NCBI RefSeq assembly: GCF_014490035.1
Contig: NZ_CP061008.1
Span: 1,488,001 to 1,552,000, forward strand
DNA length: 64,000 nt
Source of the DNA: Achromobacter xylosoxidans
GTDB lineage: Bacteria; Pseudomonadota; Gammaproteobacteria; Burkholderiales; Burkholderiaceae_B
Direction: 5' to 3'
Shown here: piece by piece, positions 47,060 to 56,189 of the stretch
Numbering within the stretch: the first letter of the stretch is position 1
How the letters are laid out: every line of letters starts with the position of its first letter
Notes under the pieces: generated by a model
What the model saw: the letters and a program-made list of their open reading frames with translations, nothing else
Database searches by the model: none
What the model was told of the DNA's origin: nothing
Translations under genes and position numbers: made by a program

Positions 47060-48295
47060 ATGAACGCTCCCTTACCAGCAGAAGTCCTGAAGCAGCACCT
47101 GATCGATCCCGAGATCTGCATCCGCTGCAATACCTGCGAAGAAACCTGTCCGATCAAGGCGATCACCCACGACTCGAACAACTACGTGGTGGATCCCGAG
47201 ATCTGCAACGGCTGCATGGCCTGCGTGCCGCCTTGCCCCACCGGGGCCATCGACAACTGGCGGCTGATGGTGCGCGCCGAAGCCTACGGCGTGCAGGAAC
47301 AACTGGGCTGGGAAGAACTGCCGGGAGAGAAGGCATTGCCGGAAACGGCCGCCGCAGCGCCCGCCGGCGGCGAGCCTGATGCGCAGCAGCCTGTCGCGCC
47401 CGCGCCGTCAACTGCGCCCGGTGCGACGGTCCCGCCGTGGTCCGCCGCCCATCCCTACGTCAACCTGTACACGCACAAGACGCCCATGACTGCCACCGTG
47501 GTCGGCAACTACCGCGTGACCGGCGCCGACACGGAAAGCGATATCCACCATATCGTGCTCGACTTCGGCGACCTGCCGTTTCCCGTGCTGGAAGGGCAGT
47601 CCATCGGCATCCTGCCGCCGGGCGTGGATGCGCAGGGCCGGGCGCATCACGCGCGCCAGTATTCTTTGGCCAGTCCGCGCGACGGCGAACGGGCCGGCTA
47701 TAACAATCTCTCGCTGACGGTGAAACGCGTCACGGAGGATCATGCGGGCGCCGCCGCGCACGGCGTATGTTCGAATTACCTGTGCGACCTGGCCAAGAAC
47801 GACAAGGTGCAGGTGATCGGACCGTTCGGCCATACTTTCCTGATGCCCAACCACCCCCGTGCCAATCTCATCATGATTTGCACCGGCACGGGTTCGGCGC
47901 CCATGCGCGCCATGACGGAACGCTACCGCCGCCGCATCGAGACCGGCGAGAACGGCAGGCTGCTGCTGTTCTTCGGCGCGCGCACCGAGCGCGAGCTGCC
48001 GTATTTCGGGCCGTTGATGAAGCTGCCGCGCGATTTCATCGACATCAATCTGGCGCTGTCGCGCGAAACCGGGCAACCCAAGCGTTACGTGCAGGACCTG
48101 ATCCGCGACCGCGCGGGCGTGGTGCGCGAACTGCTGGCGGACCGCAATACCTGCATCTACGTGTGCGGCTTGAAGGGCATGGAAGTGGGCGTGCTGGACG
48201 CCCTGCGCGACGTGACGATGCAGGCGGGCCAGGATTGGTCTATCCTGCATGATGCATTGCGCCGCGAAGGGCGCCTGCATTTCGAAACGTACTGA
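47060..48295 (+). CDS. boxA: Benzoyl-CoA 2,3-epoxidase reductase BoxA
   Basis: 411 residues. Two 4Fe-4S clusters from [12 protein letters not shown] and [12 protein letters not shown] near the N-terminus, an Ala/Pro-rich linker (about 95-130), then a ferredoxin-NADP reductase-type FAD/NADPH module ([26 protein letters not shown]). It passes electrons from NADPH to BoxB. ATG 47060 is preferred over ATG 47045 because GGGGAAG lies at good distance before it. Confidence 0.94.
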   Translation: MNAPLPAEVLKQHLIDPEICIRCNTCEETCPIKAITHDSNNYVVDPEICNGCMACVPPCPTGAIDNWRLMVRAEAYGVQEQLGWEELPGEKALPETAAAAPAGGEPDAQQPVAPAPSTAPGATVPPWSAAHPYVNLYTHKTPMTATVVGNYRVTGADTESDIHHIVLDFGDLPFPVLEGQSIGILPPGVDAQGRAHHARQYSLASPRDGERAGYNNLSLTVKRVTEDHAGAAAHGVCSNYLCDLAKNDKVQVIGPFGHTFLMPNHPRANLIMICTGTGSAPMRAMTERYRRRIETGENGRLLLFFGARTERELPYFGPLMKLPRDFIDINLALSRETGQPKRYVQDLIRDRAGVVRELLADRNTCIYVCGLKGMEVGVLDALRDVTMQAGQDWSILHDALRREGRLHFETY

Positions 48296-48312
48296 ATCCA
48301 CAAACATGCGTG

Positions 48313-48342
48313 GCAATCGGCGCGCGCTGGCGCGCCGATTGC
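48313..48342 (+). other. Strong hairpin between boxA and the MaoC gene
   Basis: GCAATCGGCGCGC-GCTG-GCGCGCCGATTGC, a perfect 13-bp stem 17 bp after the boxA stop. There is no T-run, so it may reduce read-through or stabilise the boxCBA mRNA. Confidence 0.6.
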
Positions 48343-48364
48343 ATTTGCGGGGGGAATCCACAAA

Positions 48365-48808
48365 ATGAAGTTCGCCGAGTTCAAGGACGGCATGGTCATC
48401 AAGGGCGGTCCGGTCACCCTGACGGAAGCCGAAATCCTGGAGTTCGCACGCAAGTACGATCCCCAGTGGTTCCACACGGATCCCAAGCGCGCCTCCGAAG
48501 GCCGTTGGGGCGGGCTGATCGCCAGCGGCTGGCATACCTGCGCGCTGGCCATGCGCATGGCCGTGGACGCGGCGCTGCACGATTCCGAATCCTTTGGTTC
48601 GCCCGGCCTGGGCGAGGTGCGCTGGCGCACGCCGGTGCGTCCGGGCGACACCCTGCGCCTGGAAGCGCGCGTGCAGGGCGTGCGCACCTCGTCGTCGCGT
48701 CCGGACCTGGGCATCATCACCTGGGCCTGGACGGTCCTGAACCAGCACGACGAAGGCGTGCTGGAACTGGACGCGACCAGCCTGTTCGATCTGTCCGGCG
48801 AAAACTGA
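48365..48808 (+). CDS. MaoC-like hot-dog dehydratase
   Basis: 147 residues, single hot-dog domain. The hydratase motif around YDPQWFHTDPKRASEGRWGG with the Asp/His pair and GLIASGWHTCALAMR matches (R)-enoyl-CoA hydratases. It follows boxA in the same direction and could hydrate a CoA intermediate, but a direct part in the box pathway is not established. Confidence 0.88.
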   Translation: MKFAEFKDGMVIKGGPVTLTEAEILEFARKYDPQWFHTDPKRASEGRWGGLIASGWHTCALAMRMAVDAALHDSESFGSPGLGEVRWRTPVRPGDTLRLEARVQGVRTSSSRPDLGIITWAWTVLNQHDEGVLELDATSLFDLSGEN

Positions 48809-48818
48809 GGCTGGCCGT

Positions 48819-49805
48819 CTAGCGCTTGCCTGTCTGCTTCAGGATGGCGGCGGCTTCAGGACCGGCCGCTGCCTTCCAGTTCTTGACCGAGTCCGCCGCT
48901 GCATCCTTCAGCGCGCGCTGCACGGGCAGGGGCACCGACGTATTGATTGCCACGCCGTTCTTGCGCATGTTGGCGTAGTTCTGCTGCAGGCGGCCGTCGA
49001 TGCGCTTCCATTGTTCGGTTTCGGTCTGCGCCGCGGCCTGGTCGATGGCGCGGCGCGTGCGCGCATCCAGCGCCTGGTAAGCCTGCAGGTTCATCGTCGC
49101 CACCGAGATCGGCATGGCGTAGTTGATCTCCGCGAAGTTGGGCAGGTGCTCCCAGAGCTTGCGGCCCGCGCCGCCGTCGCCTGAGGACAGCACCGCGTTG
49201 ACCTCGCCCGAGGCGATCAGCGGCATCGCGTCCGCGAAGGAGATGTTCTGCGCGCGGGCGCCGGCCTTCTGCATGACGTCCTGCGACGTGGCGTCGTAGG
49301 TGCGGATGCTCAGCTTCTTCAAGGCCGCGACGCTGTCCAGTTTCTGCTTGGACCAGATGCCGGACGCGGGCCACGGCGTGGTGTAGAGCAGCTTCTGCCC
49401 ATGCGCCGCCAACAGCTTCTCGTAGGCGGGGCGGGCGGCCTTGTTCAGGTTGCGGGCCTTGGACAGCGAGTCCGCCAGAAAGGGCAGGGACGACACGCCG
49501 AACAAGGGATACTTGGCCGCCAGCGCGCCGGCGAAGGCGTCGCCCGCATCCACCTTGCGCGCTTGCACCGCATCGATCATGTCGGCCGACTTGATCCCCT
49601 TGGACGCGTCGTAGCTGGCGTCGATGACGACATTGCCCGCCGTCTTGGCGCGGACCAGCTCGGCAAAGGTGGATACGCCTTGTCCGGGCATGGAGGTGGC
49701 CGGGTACTCGGTGGTCATCGTGAGGGTGGTGACGGCGTAGGCGCCATGCGTCATGAACGCCATGGCGATGCCCGTCATCAGGCGGAGGGTGGGACAGCTT
49801 TGCAT
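48819..49805 (-). CDS. TRAP transporter solute receptor DctP-like, orphan
   Basis: 328 residues. Signal peptide MQSCPTLRLMTGIAMAFMTH with cleavage near AYA-VT, then a DctP fold (TTEYPATSMPGQGVSTFAEL, ASGIWSKQKLDS, NAVLSSGDGG). ATG 49805 was chosen from the signal peptide. Neither a dctQ nor a dctM gene is adjacent, so the membrane part must lie elsewhere. Converges with the MaoC gene. Confidence 0.88.
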   Translation of the reverse strand: MQSCPTLRLMTGIAMAFMTHGAYAVTTLTMTTEYPATSMPGQGVSTFAELVRAKTAGNVVIDASYDASKGIKSADMIDAVQARKVDAGDAFAGALAAKYPLFGVSSLPFLADSLSKARNLNKAARPAYEKLLAAHGQKLLYTTPWPASGIWSKQKLDSVAALKKLSIRTYDATSQDVMQKAGARAQNISFADAMPLIASGEVNAVLSSGDGGAGRKLWEHLPNFAEINYAMPISVATMNLQAYQALDARTRRAIDQAAAQTETEQWKRIDGRLQQNYANMRKNGVAINTSVPLPVQRALKDAAADSVKNWKAAAGPEAAAILKQTGKR

Positions 49806-49965
49806 GCGCGGCTCCTGGTTGGTGGGAAACCTGGTCTGGACACGAGAGGCGGCGCCGGGAGCGCTCGGCTCTGTGCCTGGCTGATGCCGCAAAGCGTACG
49901 GCGAGTGCAAGGGCTCGCCTATACGGGCTTTCGGCAATGCGCGGGCTGTTGCGGAGCAGCGGCGA

Positions 49966-50319
49966 TTACTCGAGGGGCAGGCCATGCATCTTCAAGAAGG
50001 ACAGCTTGTCCCAGTAGCCCCGTTGGAACACGATCCTGCCGTCGCGCACGGTGAAGAAGCCGCAGCCGCGCAGGCCCAGAGGATCACGCCACTCCAGGGC
50101 CGCGACCTCTCCGGCCTCATGGATCGTCTCCACGATGCAGGTCATGTCGGCCTGGGCGAACTCCCGTTCAAACATCGCGCGTATGGCCTCGCGTCCGACG
50201 ATGGGCTCCTGGGTGACCTGGTGGTTCACAGCCTTTTCATCGTAAAGCTCGGCCAGGCCGGCGGCATCGGCGGCATTGAACCGTGCGACCCATTCTTCGA
50301 CCAGTCGTCGCGGAGTCAT
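49966..50319 (-). CDS. SnoaL-like/NTF2-fold protein
   Basis: 117 residues, cystatin-like alpha+beta fold of the SnoaL group: LVEEWVARFNAADAAGLAEL at the N-terminus, then AALEWRDPLGLRGCGFFTV and RIVFQRGYWDK. Such proteins bind or modify small molecules; this one has no assigned substrate. A 12-bp palindrome lies upstream at 50405-50416. Confidence 0.82.
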   Translation of the reverse strand: MTPRRLVEEWVARFNAADAAGLAELYDEKAVNHQVTQEPIVGREAIRAMFEREFAQADMTCIVETIHEAGEVAALEWRDPLGLRGCGFFTVRDGRIVFQRGYWDKLSFLKMHGLPLE

Positions 50320-50404
50320 GTGTGGTTCCTTTTTTGAGAGGGACTTACGTTGTAAGCGAAATTCGGGCAGCGCGGCTAGTGCCGTTTCGACATAGCAAAA
50401 ACTG

Positions 50405-50416
50405 CGCATTAATGCG
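50405..50416. promoter_or_regulatory. Perfect palindrome, candidate operator
   Basis: CGCATTAATGCG, perfect 12-bp palindrome in the region between the SnoaL-like gene and the AbiE pair. It is 86 bp upstream of the SnoaL-like start and about 98 bp before the AbiEi-like start. Confidence 0.35.
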
Positions 50417-50429
50417 TGGATATTGCAAT

Positions 50430-50447
50430 GTAATATGCTGTAATTAC
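50430..50447. promoter_or_regulatory. Inverted repeat before the AbiE pair
   Basis: GTAAT-N8-ATTAC in an AT-rich promoter-like stretch about 70 bp upstream of the antitoxin start. AbiEi-type antitoxins repress by binding inverted repeats at their promoter, so this is a candidate. Confidence 0.35.
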
Positions 50448-50513
50448 TAGAAGAATTGCCAGTTATAAAGTACAGTGACCTAGTGGAATTCAGTGCTCTA
50501 TCGGAGGTAAAGT

Positions 50514-50933
50514 ATGAAGCTGGAAGATCGCATGAGTCGCTCGATCAAGCAGCGCGCAGGGGTTGTCGTCTTGCGCTCGGACTTTGCCGATATGGCGAGC
50601 GACTCACAGATCGGGCGAGTCTTGGCCCGCTTCGTCGATGACGGAATGCTTGTACGCGTCAGCAAAGGGGCTTTTGCCAAGACCCGCATCAACAAGTTCA
50701 CGGGCAAACCGACCCCCGCAGGAACGCTGGAAATGATTACTGCGGAGCTTTTTCGCAAGCTCAAGATCTCTGTGAAACCGAGCGCGCTCGCAGCCGAGTA
50801 CAGCAGCGGCAAATCGACCCAGATTCCCATGGGGGCGACTGTCAGTACGGGGCGCCGGCGCATCACTCGAAAAGTGACTGTAGGGAGCAGTACGCTGACG
50901 TATGAAAAGGATCTCAGACGAACAGAAGTCTGA
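50514..50933 (+). CDS. AbiEi-like (DUF6088) antitoxin/regulator
   Basis: 139 residues, with an N-terminal winged-helix-like part (QIGRVLARFVDDGMLVRVSK) like DUF6088/AbiEi proteins, which pair with nucleotidyltransferase toxins as type IV antitoxins. The ribosome site GGAGGTAAAG is excellent. The stop overlaps the toxin gene by 32 nt. Codon use and GC are lower than in neighbours, pointing to acquisition. Confidence 0.82.
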   Translation: MKLEDRMSRSIKQRAGVVVLRSDFADMASDSQIGRVLARFVDDGMLVRVSKGAFAKTRINKFTGKPTPAGTLEMITAELFRKLKISVKPSALAAEYSSGKSTQIPMGATVSTGRRRITRKVTVGSSTLTYEKDLRRTEV

Positions 50934-51957
50934 TATTGAAGACGCCGCCACGGCCGGCCTGCTGGGAACTTTGCCGCCTGCCGTCGCTGAGAAGGACTTG
51001 CACATCACTGATGCGCTGCGCGTTCTGGCTGAAATCAGGAGCACGCATATCGCGCATCGGAAAGACCGCAAGAAGGGGGATCCCAGGCCGGCGTCCGTCA
51101 CCGTGGCTACGCGCCAGGTCTTCGCCGGCGGGACCTGCCTTTCGAAAGCGCATGGTCTGGTTGAGCGGATGTCCGAGGACATCGACATCAAGGTTGCGCT
51201 GGACGATGTACCGAAAGGTTATGTGCTGCAAGACGGGCACACATACCGGGCTCGGCTAGGCAATTTGCATCGGCAGGTGGAGCGGCGTCTCACGGATATC
51301 GGCTTCCAACTTGTGACGCGGGACGATGAGGAGAACCCCGTTGCGCGGGACAGCCGTCGTTACTACTGCCTGTCGCTTTCGTATGCGGCGCATTTTCAGG
51401 ACGTATCCGGTGCGCTGCGTCCCGAACTCAAGCTTGAGCTGATACATCGTCCTCCCGTGTTGCCGGCTGAAATACGCGAAATGGGCTACATGCTCGACGG
51501 CTTTGTTCCGCGCGTAGCGCCCCTGCGCTTTTCGATGGCGTGCATCACGGTCGCGGAGACGCTCGCGGAGAAGGTGTTGTCACTGCTGCGGCGCTGCGCT
51601 TGGAGTTGGGATGGGCATCAGCGCGGCGAGTACGACGCCGCCTTGGTGCGACATATCTATGACGTCTGGCGTATTGCTGGAACCCGGCCCGATGCCTTTG
51701 CGGCAGCCCGTCAGATCTTTGCGAAGCTGGTCCGAAAGGATGTAGAGGAATTCCGCGGCCAGCATCCTGGGTTTGATCAAGACGCATACTCGGTGCTGAG
51801 GCGGACGCTGGCTGCTGCTGCCGTCCATGAAGGGTTGAAGACCAACTTCGAGCAGCGTCTGAAGCCACTGCTCTATGCTGCGCAGAAGCCGGATTTCGAA
51901 ACCTGCTATGCGGTCTTTGCGCGTGCTGCAGAAGAGTTGCTGGATCACCGCGTTTGA
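50902..51957 (+). CDS. AbiEii-type nucleotidyltransferase toxin
   Basis: 351 residues. The AbiEii/GSX10 signature is visible: Gly76-Gly-Thr-Cys-Leu-Ser-Lys then Asp93-Ile-Asp95-Ile-Lys97, the metal-binding DxDxK. Family toxins transfer nucleotides to block growth during phage infection. It overlaps the antitoxin gene and forms a two-gene AbiE-like unit. Function as phage defence is inferred from the family. Confidence 0.87.
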   Translation: MKRISDEQKSDIEDAATAGLLGTLPPAVAEKDLHITDALRVLAEIRSTHIAHRKDRKKGDPRPASVTVATRQVFAGGTCLSKAHGLVERMSEDIDIKVALDDVPKGYVLQDGHTYRARLGNLHRQVERRLTDIGFQLVTRDDEENPVARDSRRYYCLSLSYAAHFQDVSGALRPELKLELIHRPPVLPAEIREMGYMLDGFVPRVAPLRFSMACITVAETLAEKVLSLLRRCAWSWDGHQRGEYDAALVRHIYDVWRIAGTRPDAFAAARQIFAKLVRKDVEEFRGQHPGFDQDAYSVLRRTLAAAAVHEGLKTNFEQRLKPLLYAAQKPDFETCYAVFARAAEELLDHRV

Positions 51958-52045
51958 CTTGCGACCTTCCAGCAGCACCGATATCCGGGAAGCGGGCGCG
52001 GCGCTCGCTGTCCAAGGACAGCAGGCGCTGCCGTTGAGTCGTGGC

Positions 52046-52072
52046 AAAAAAAACCGCCCCGTAGGGCGGTTT
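52046..52072. terminator. Bidirectional intrinsic terminator (AbiE / gcdH)
   Basis: AAACCGCCC-CGTA-GGGCGGTTT preceded by an A-run. On the minus strand this ends gcdH with a U-run; it lies 20 bp after the gcdH stop. Confidence 0.85.
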
Positions 52073-52092
52073 CGTCGGAACCGATCAAGCGA

Positions 52093-53286
52093 TCAATAGA
52101 ACGCCTGGATGCCGGTCTGCGCGCGGCCCAGGATCAGGGCGTGCACGTCGTGGGTGCCTTCGTAGGTGTTGACCACTTCCAGGTTCACCAGGTGGCGGGC
52201 CACGCCGAATTCGTCGGAGATGCCGTTGCCGCCGAGCATGTCGCGCGCCAGGCGGGCGATGTCCAGCGCCTTGCCGCAGGAATTGCGCTTCATGATGGAG
52301 GTGATTTCGACGGCGGCGGTGCCTTCGTCCTTCATGCGGCCCAGGCGCAGGCAGCCTTGCAGGGCCAGCGTGATTTCGGTCTGCATGTCGGCCAGCTTCT
52401 TCTGGATCAGCTGGTTGGCGGCCAGGGGGCGGCCGAACTGCTTGCGGTCCAGCGTGTACTGGCGGGCGGTGTGCCAGCAAGCTTCGGCGGCGCCCACGGC
52501 GCCCCAGGCGATGCCGTAGCGGGCCGAGTTCAGGCAGGTGAACGGACCCTTCAGGCCGGACACGCCGGGCATCATCTGGTCGGCGGACACTTCCACTTCG
52601 TCCATGACGATTTCACCGGTGATCGAGGCGCGCAGACCGACCTTGCCGTGGATGGCGGGGGCCGACAGGCCCTTCATGCCCTTTTCCAGGATGAAGCCGC
52701 GGATCTTGCCGTCGAAGTCGCCGCCGACGCACTTGGCCCACACCACGAAGACGTCGGCGATGGGAGAGTTGGTGATCCACATCTTGTTGCCGGAAATCTT
52801 GTAGCCGTCGGACGTCTTGACGGCGCGGGTTTCCATGCCGCCGGGGTCGGAGCCGTGGTTGGGTTCGGTCAGGCCGAAGCAGCCGATCCATTCGCCGCGG
52901 GCCAGCTTGGGCAGGTATTTCTGCTTCTGCGCTTCGCTGCCGAATTCGTTGATCGGCACCATCACCAGGGACGACTGCACGCTCATCATGGAGCGGTAGC
53001 CGGAGTCGATGCGTTCGACTTCGCGGGCGATCAGGCCGTAGCTGACGTAGTTCAGGCCGGCGCCGCCGTATTCGACGGGGATGGTGGCGCCCAGCAGGCC
53101 CAGTTCGCCCATTTCGGAGAAGATGGCCGGGTCGGTCTGTTCGTTGCGGAACGCGTTCAGCACGCGCGGGGCGAGCTTGTCCTGCGCATAGGCGTAGGCT
53201 GCGTCACGCACCATGCGTTCTTCTTCGGTCAGTTGCTGGTCCAGCAACAGGGGGTCTTGCCAGTGAAAGGAAGGATTCGAGGACAT
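52093..53286 (-). CDS. gcdH: Glutaryl-CoA dehydrogenase
   Basis: 397 residues, acyl-CoA dehydrogenase family. It oxidatively decarboxylates glutaryl-CoA to crotonyl-CoA. The FAD/substrate region [16 protein letters not shown] and the catalytic Glu376 in [12 protein letters not shown] are present, with the GcdH-type Arg in [11 protein letters not shown]. Single gene with terminator. It may serve lysine/tryptophan or aromatic breakdown. Confidence 0.94.
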   Translation of the reverse strand: MSSNPSFHWQDPLLLDQQLTEEERMVRDAAYAYAQDKLAPRVLNAFRNEQTDPAIFSEMGELGLLGATIPVEYGGAGLNYVSYGLIAREVERIDSGYRSMMSVQSSLVMVPINEFGSEAQKQKYLPKLARGEWIGCFGLTEPNHGSDPGGMETRAVKTSDGYKISGNKMWITNSPIADVFVVWAKCVGGDFDGKIRGFILEKGMKGLSAPAIHGKVGLRASITGEIVMDEVEVSADQMMPGVSGLKGPFTCLNSARYGIAWGAVGAAEACWHTARQYTLDRKQFGRPLAANQLIQKKLADMQTEITLALQGCLRLGRMKDEGTAAVEITSIMKRNSCGKALDIARLARDMLGGNGISDEFGVARHLVNLEVVNTYEGTHDVHALILGRAQTGIQAFY

Positions 53287-53399
53287 GCTGGGTCTCCGCT
53301 ATGGATTTCGGAATGCTAGAAAGTTTAAACCTAAAATAATTCGGGCGGCAAGCGGCGAATGGAACGGCCGGCGCGCGGCGCCGCCGTTCCGTCCCGCCT

Positions 53400-55097
53400 T
53401 CAGTGCTGCGCCTTGAGCGCTGCGTCGCGGATCTTTTCCAGGGTCGTGCCCGGGGTGATGGTTTCCGGATCGATGAAGCAGTGCAGGATGGCCGGCTTGC
53501 CGCTGGCCAGGGCGCGTTCGAAGGCCGGGCCGAACTGCTCGGTGGTCTCGACGCGTTCGCCGTGGCCGCCAAAGGCGCGCGCATAGTCGGCGAAATCCGG
53601 ATTCTTCAGATCGGTCGCGGAAATGCGGCCGGGGTAGTGCTTTTCCTGGTGCATGCGGATCGTGCCGTACATGCCGTTGTCCACCAGCACCACGACGATG
53701 GGCAGGTCGTATTGCACCGCGGTCGCGAATTCCTGGCCGTGCATCAGGAAGCAGCCGTCGCCAGCGAAGCAGACCACGGTCTTGTCGGGCGACACGCGCT
53801 TGGCGCCCACGGCGGCGGGCAGGCCGTAGCCCATGGAGCCCGACGTCGGCGCCAGCTGCGTGCCGTAGCGCGTAAAGCGGTGGAAGCGGTGCAGCCAGGT
53901 GGCGTAGTTGCCGGCGCCGTTGGTCATGATGGCATCGGCCGGCAGCGTCTTTTCCAGGTAGGCCATGACCTGGCCCATTTGCAGCGCGCCCGGCGTCGTG
54001 ATGGCGCTGGGATCGCTCCATTTCAGATACGACTCGCGCATGGCCTGCGTGCCGGCGGCCCAGGCGGGCTGGGCCGGCGCCTTCAGGCCGCCCAGCGCCT
54101 GCGCAAAGGCGGCGGGCGAAGTATTGATGGCCAGGGTGGGGCGGTAGACGCGGCCCAGCTCGGCGGTGTCGGGGTGCACGTGCACCAGTTTCTGCTTGGG
54201 TACCGGGATGTCCAGCAGGGTGTACGCCTGGCTGGGGTTTTCCGACATGCGGCCGCCGACCAGCAGGATCAGGTCCGCATCGGCGACGCGCTTGAGCAGC
54301 GCGGGGTTGATGCCCAGACCCACGTCGCCGATGAAGCAGGGGTGGTCGGCCGGGAACAGCATCTGGCGGCGGAAGGACACGGCCGTGGGCAGCGCGTGGC
54401 GCTGCGCAAAATCGGCGAACTGCTGCACCGCGCGGGCGTCCCAGCGAGTGCCGCCCAGGATGGCGACCGGATTTTTGGCCTCGGCCAGCAGCTTTTCCAG
54501 GTCGGCCAGCTGGCCGGCGGTGGGGGCGGAATCGATGACTTCGTAGCGTGGCGCGTCGGCGACCTTGGCGGCTTCGACCAGCATGTCTTCGGGCAGCGCG
54601 ATCACGACCGGGCCGGGACGGCCCGAGGTGGCGATGTGGAAGGCGCGCGAAACCAGTTCGGGGATGCGTTCGACCTGATCGATCTCGGTGACCCACTTGG
54701 CCTGCGTGCCGAACACGGCGCGGTAATCCATTTCCTGGAAGGCTTCGCGTTCGCGCATGCCGCGCTCGATCTGGCCGACGAAGAGGATCAGGGGGGTGGA
54801 GTCCTGCTTGGCGATGTGCACGCCCGCCAGCGCGTTGGACGCGCCCGGGCCGCGGGTCACCATGCAGATGCCAGGTTCGCCGGTCAGCTTGCCATGGGCG
54901 TCGGCCATCATGGCCGCGCCGCCTTCCTGGCGGCACACCGTGACCTTGATGTCCGCATCGTGCAGGCCGTCCAGCACCGCCAGATAGCTTTCACCGGGAA
55001 CACAGAAAACATGTTTGACGCCCTGCGCAACCAGCTGGTCGACCAGGATGTGACCGCCAAGGCGGGATTCTTGCTGGGACATGGGGGTGGTAGTCAT
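53400..55097 (-). CDS. Thiamine-diphosphate enzyme, acetolactate synthase-like
   Basis: 565 residues. All three ThDP domains are complete: the catalytic-Glu region TVCRQEGGAAMMADAHGKL near residue 57 and the ThDP motif FAGDGCFLMHGQEFATAV...LVDNGMYG. Similar genes are annotated as acetolactate synthase but have no IlvH partner here. ATG 55097 or ATG 55082 may be the start. Divergent from a GcvA-like LysR gene that likely controls it. Confidence 0.88.
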   Translation of the reverse strand: MTTTPMSQQESRLGGHILVDQLVAQGVKHVFCVPGESYLAVLDGLHDADIKVTVCRQEGGAAMMADAHGKLTGEPGICMVTRGPGASNALAGVHIAKQDSTPLILFVGQIERGMREREAFQEMDYRAVFGTQAKWVTEIDQVERIPELVSRAFHIATSGRPGPVVIALPEDMLVEAAKVADAPRYEVIDSAPTAGQLADLEKLLAEAKNPVAILGGTRWDARAVQQFADFAQRHALPTAVSFRRQMLFPADHPCFIGDVGLGINPALLKRVADADLILLVGGRMSENPSQAYTLLDIPVPKQKLVHVHPDTAELGRVYRPTLAINTSPAAFAQALGGLKAPAQPAWAAGTQAMRESYLKWSDPSAITTPGALQMGQVMAYLEKTLPADAIMTNGAGNYATWLHRFHRFTRYGTQLAPTSGSMGYGLPAAVGAKRVSPDKTVVCFAGDGCFLMHGQEFATAVQYDLPIVVVLVDNGMYGTIRMHQEKHYPGRISATDLKNPDFADYARAFGGHGERVETTEQFGPAFERALASGKPAILHCFIDPETITPGTTLEKIRDAALKAQH

Positions 55098-55140
55098 GAT
55101 GAGCCGAGGTTAGGACATCCGAGCATAATGTTCCTTGATC

Positions 55141-55169
55141 GCACAATGCAATTGATAAAATTGCACAAT
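55141..55169. promoter_or_regulatory. Candidate LysR operator between the ThDP gene and its regulator
   Basis: Two direct GCACAAT copies (55141-55147 and 55163-55169) spaced by 22 bp surround an inverted repeat GCAATT-GATAA-AATTGC (55148-55164). It lies 44-72 bp upstream of the ThDP-enzyme start. It is AT-rich against the local background. Confidence 0.5.
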
Positions 55170-55267
55170 CTATTGACCCACCGGCACGACCTGCCATGCT
55201 GCGCCGCGGCAAGATCCGAGCGGCGCAGCAGCGGCGGCGCCCGCCGGCACCTGGCGGTTCCCGCGAT

Positions 55268-56173
55268 ATGAGAAACGGCATTCCCAACCTGAGCGCCCTG
55301 CAGGCGTTTGAAGCGTCGGCCCGGCTGGGCAGCTTTTCCCGCGCCGCCGAGGAATTGTCCCTGACGCATAGCGCCGTCTACCGCCAAGTGGCCAGCCTGG
55401 AGGCGCGCCTGGGCGTGCAGCTGTTCACGCGGGTGCGCCGGCGCATCGTGCTGACCGATCACGGAGCGGAGTACGCCGGCCGCATCCGCCACCATTTGGA
55501 TCAGATCGAAAAAGACACTTTCGGCCTGGTCAGCCGCACCGGCATGGGCCGCAGCATCCATATCGCCGTGGTGCCCACCCTGGCGACGACCTGGTTGATC
55601 CCGCGCCTGGCGGATTTCCAGCGCGAGCACGGCGACATCACGGTCAGCCTGTCCGTGCGCACGTTGCCGTTCCAGTTCAAGGACCAGCCCTTCGACGGCG
55701 CGCTGTATCACGGGGACGGATTGTGGCCAGGCACCCAGGGCGTGCTGCTGTTCCCCGAACGCGAACTGGTGCCGGTGTGCGCGCCAGAGCTGGCGGCGCG
55801 GGCGGCGGAACCGGGGGCCAGCGCCTTGTCCGGCATGACCCATCTGCACCTGGCTTCGCGGCCGGACGCCTGGCGCCAGTGGTACGCGGCCAACAGCCAT
55901 CTTTATGGTCCGCACGCCGCCGGCGGGCCGCGCTACGAGCTTTTCACCATGGTGATGGCGGCGGTGCAGGCCGGCCTGGGAGTCGGGCTGATGCCGCGTT
56001 TCCTGGCCCAGCCCGCGCTCGACCAAGGCACGCTGGCGATGCCCGTGCCGCAATCGCTGTTGGTCAGCCAGGGCTATTACTTCGGCTATCCGCAGCGCAG
56101 CGAACGGTCCGAAGCGCTCAAGCTCTTCGAGAGCTGGCTGAAGTCCGCCGCCGCAGGCGTGGGCGGACGCTGA
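55268..56173 (+). CDS. LysR-family regulator, GcvA-like
   Basis: 301 residues. HTH at about 20-45 (GSFSRAAEELSLTHSAVYRQ) and the GcvA-type effector domain (FTRVRRRIVLTDHG, VPTLATTWLIPRL). ATG 55268 (MRNGIPNLSALQAF) is chosen because GcvA-like proteins start this way; a longer Arg-rich extension upstream is unlikely. Divergent from the ThDP-enzyme gene. Confidence 0.9.
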   Translation: MRNGIPNLSALQAFEASARLGSFSRAAEELSLTHSAVYRQVASLEARLGVQLFTRVRRRIVLTDHGAEYAGRIRHHLDQIEKDTFGLVSRTGMGRSIHIAVVPTLATTWLIPRLADFQREHGDITVSLSVRTLPFQFKDQPFDGALYHGDGLWPGTQGVLLFPERELVPVCAPELAARAAEPGASALSGMTHLHLASRPDAWRQWYAANSHLYGPHAAGGPRYELFTMVMAAVQAGLGVGLMPRFLAQPALDQGTLAMPVPQSLLVSQGYYFGYPQRSERSEALKLFESWLKSAAAGVGGR

Positions 56174-56189
56174 GTCGTAGAATCCAGCC

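Noticed and set aside
53400..55097. Calling the ThDP enzyme a true acetolactate synthase (IlvB)
   Set aside because: No ilvH or ilvC gene is adjacent and the LysR-divergent arrangement points to catabolism; only the superfamily is safe.
53403..55271. A 622-codon open frame on the plus strand opposite the ThDP enzyme
   Set aside because: It is an antisense shadow of a complete ThDP enzyme on the minus strand, with Gly/Ala/Arg/His-rich composition.
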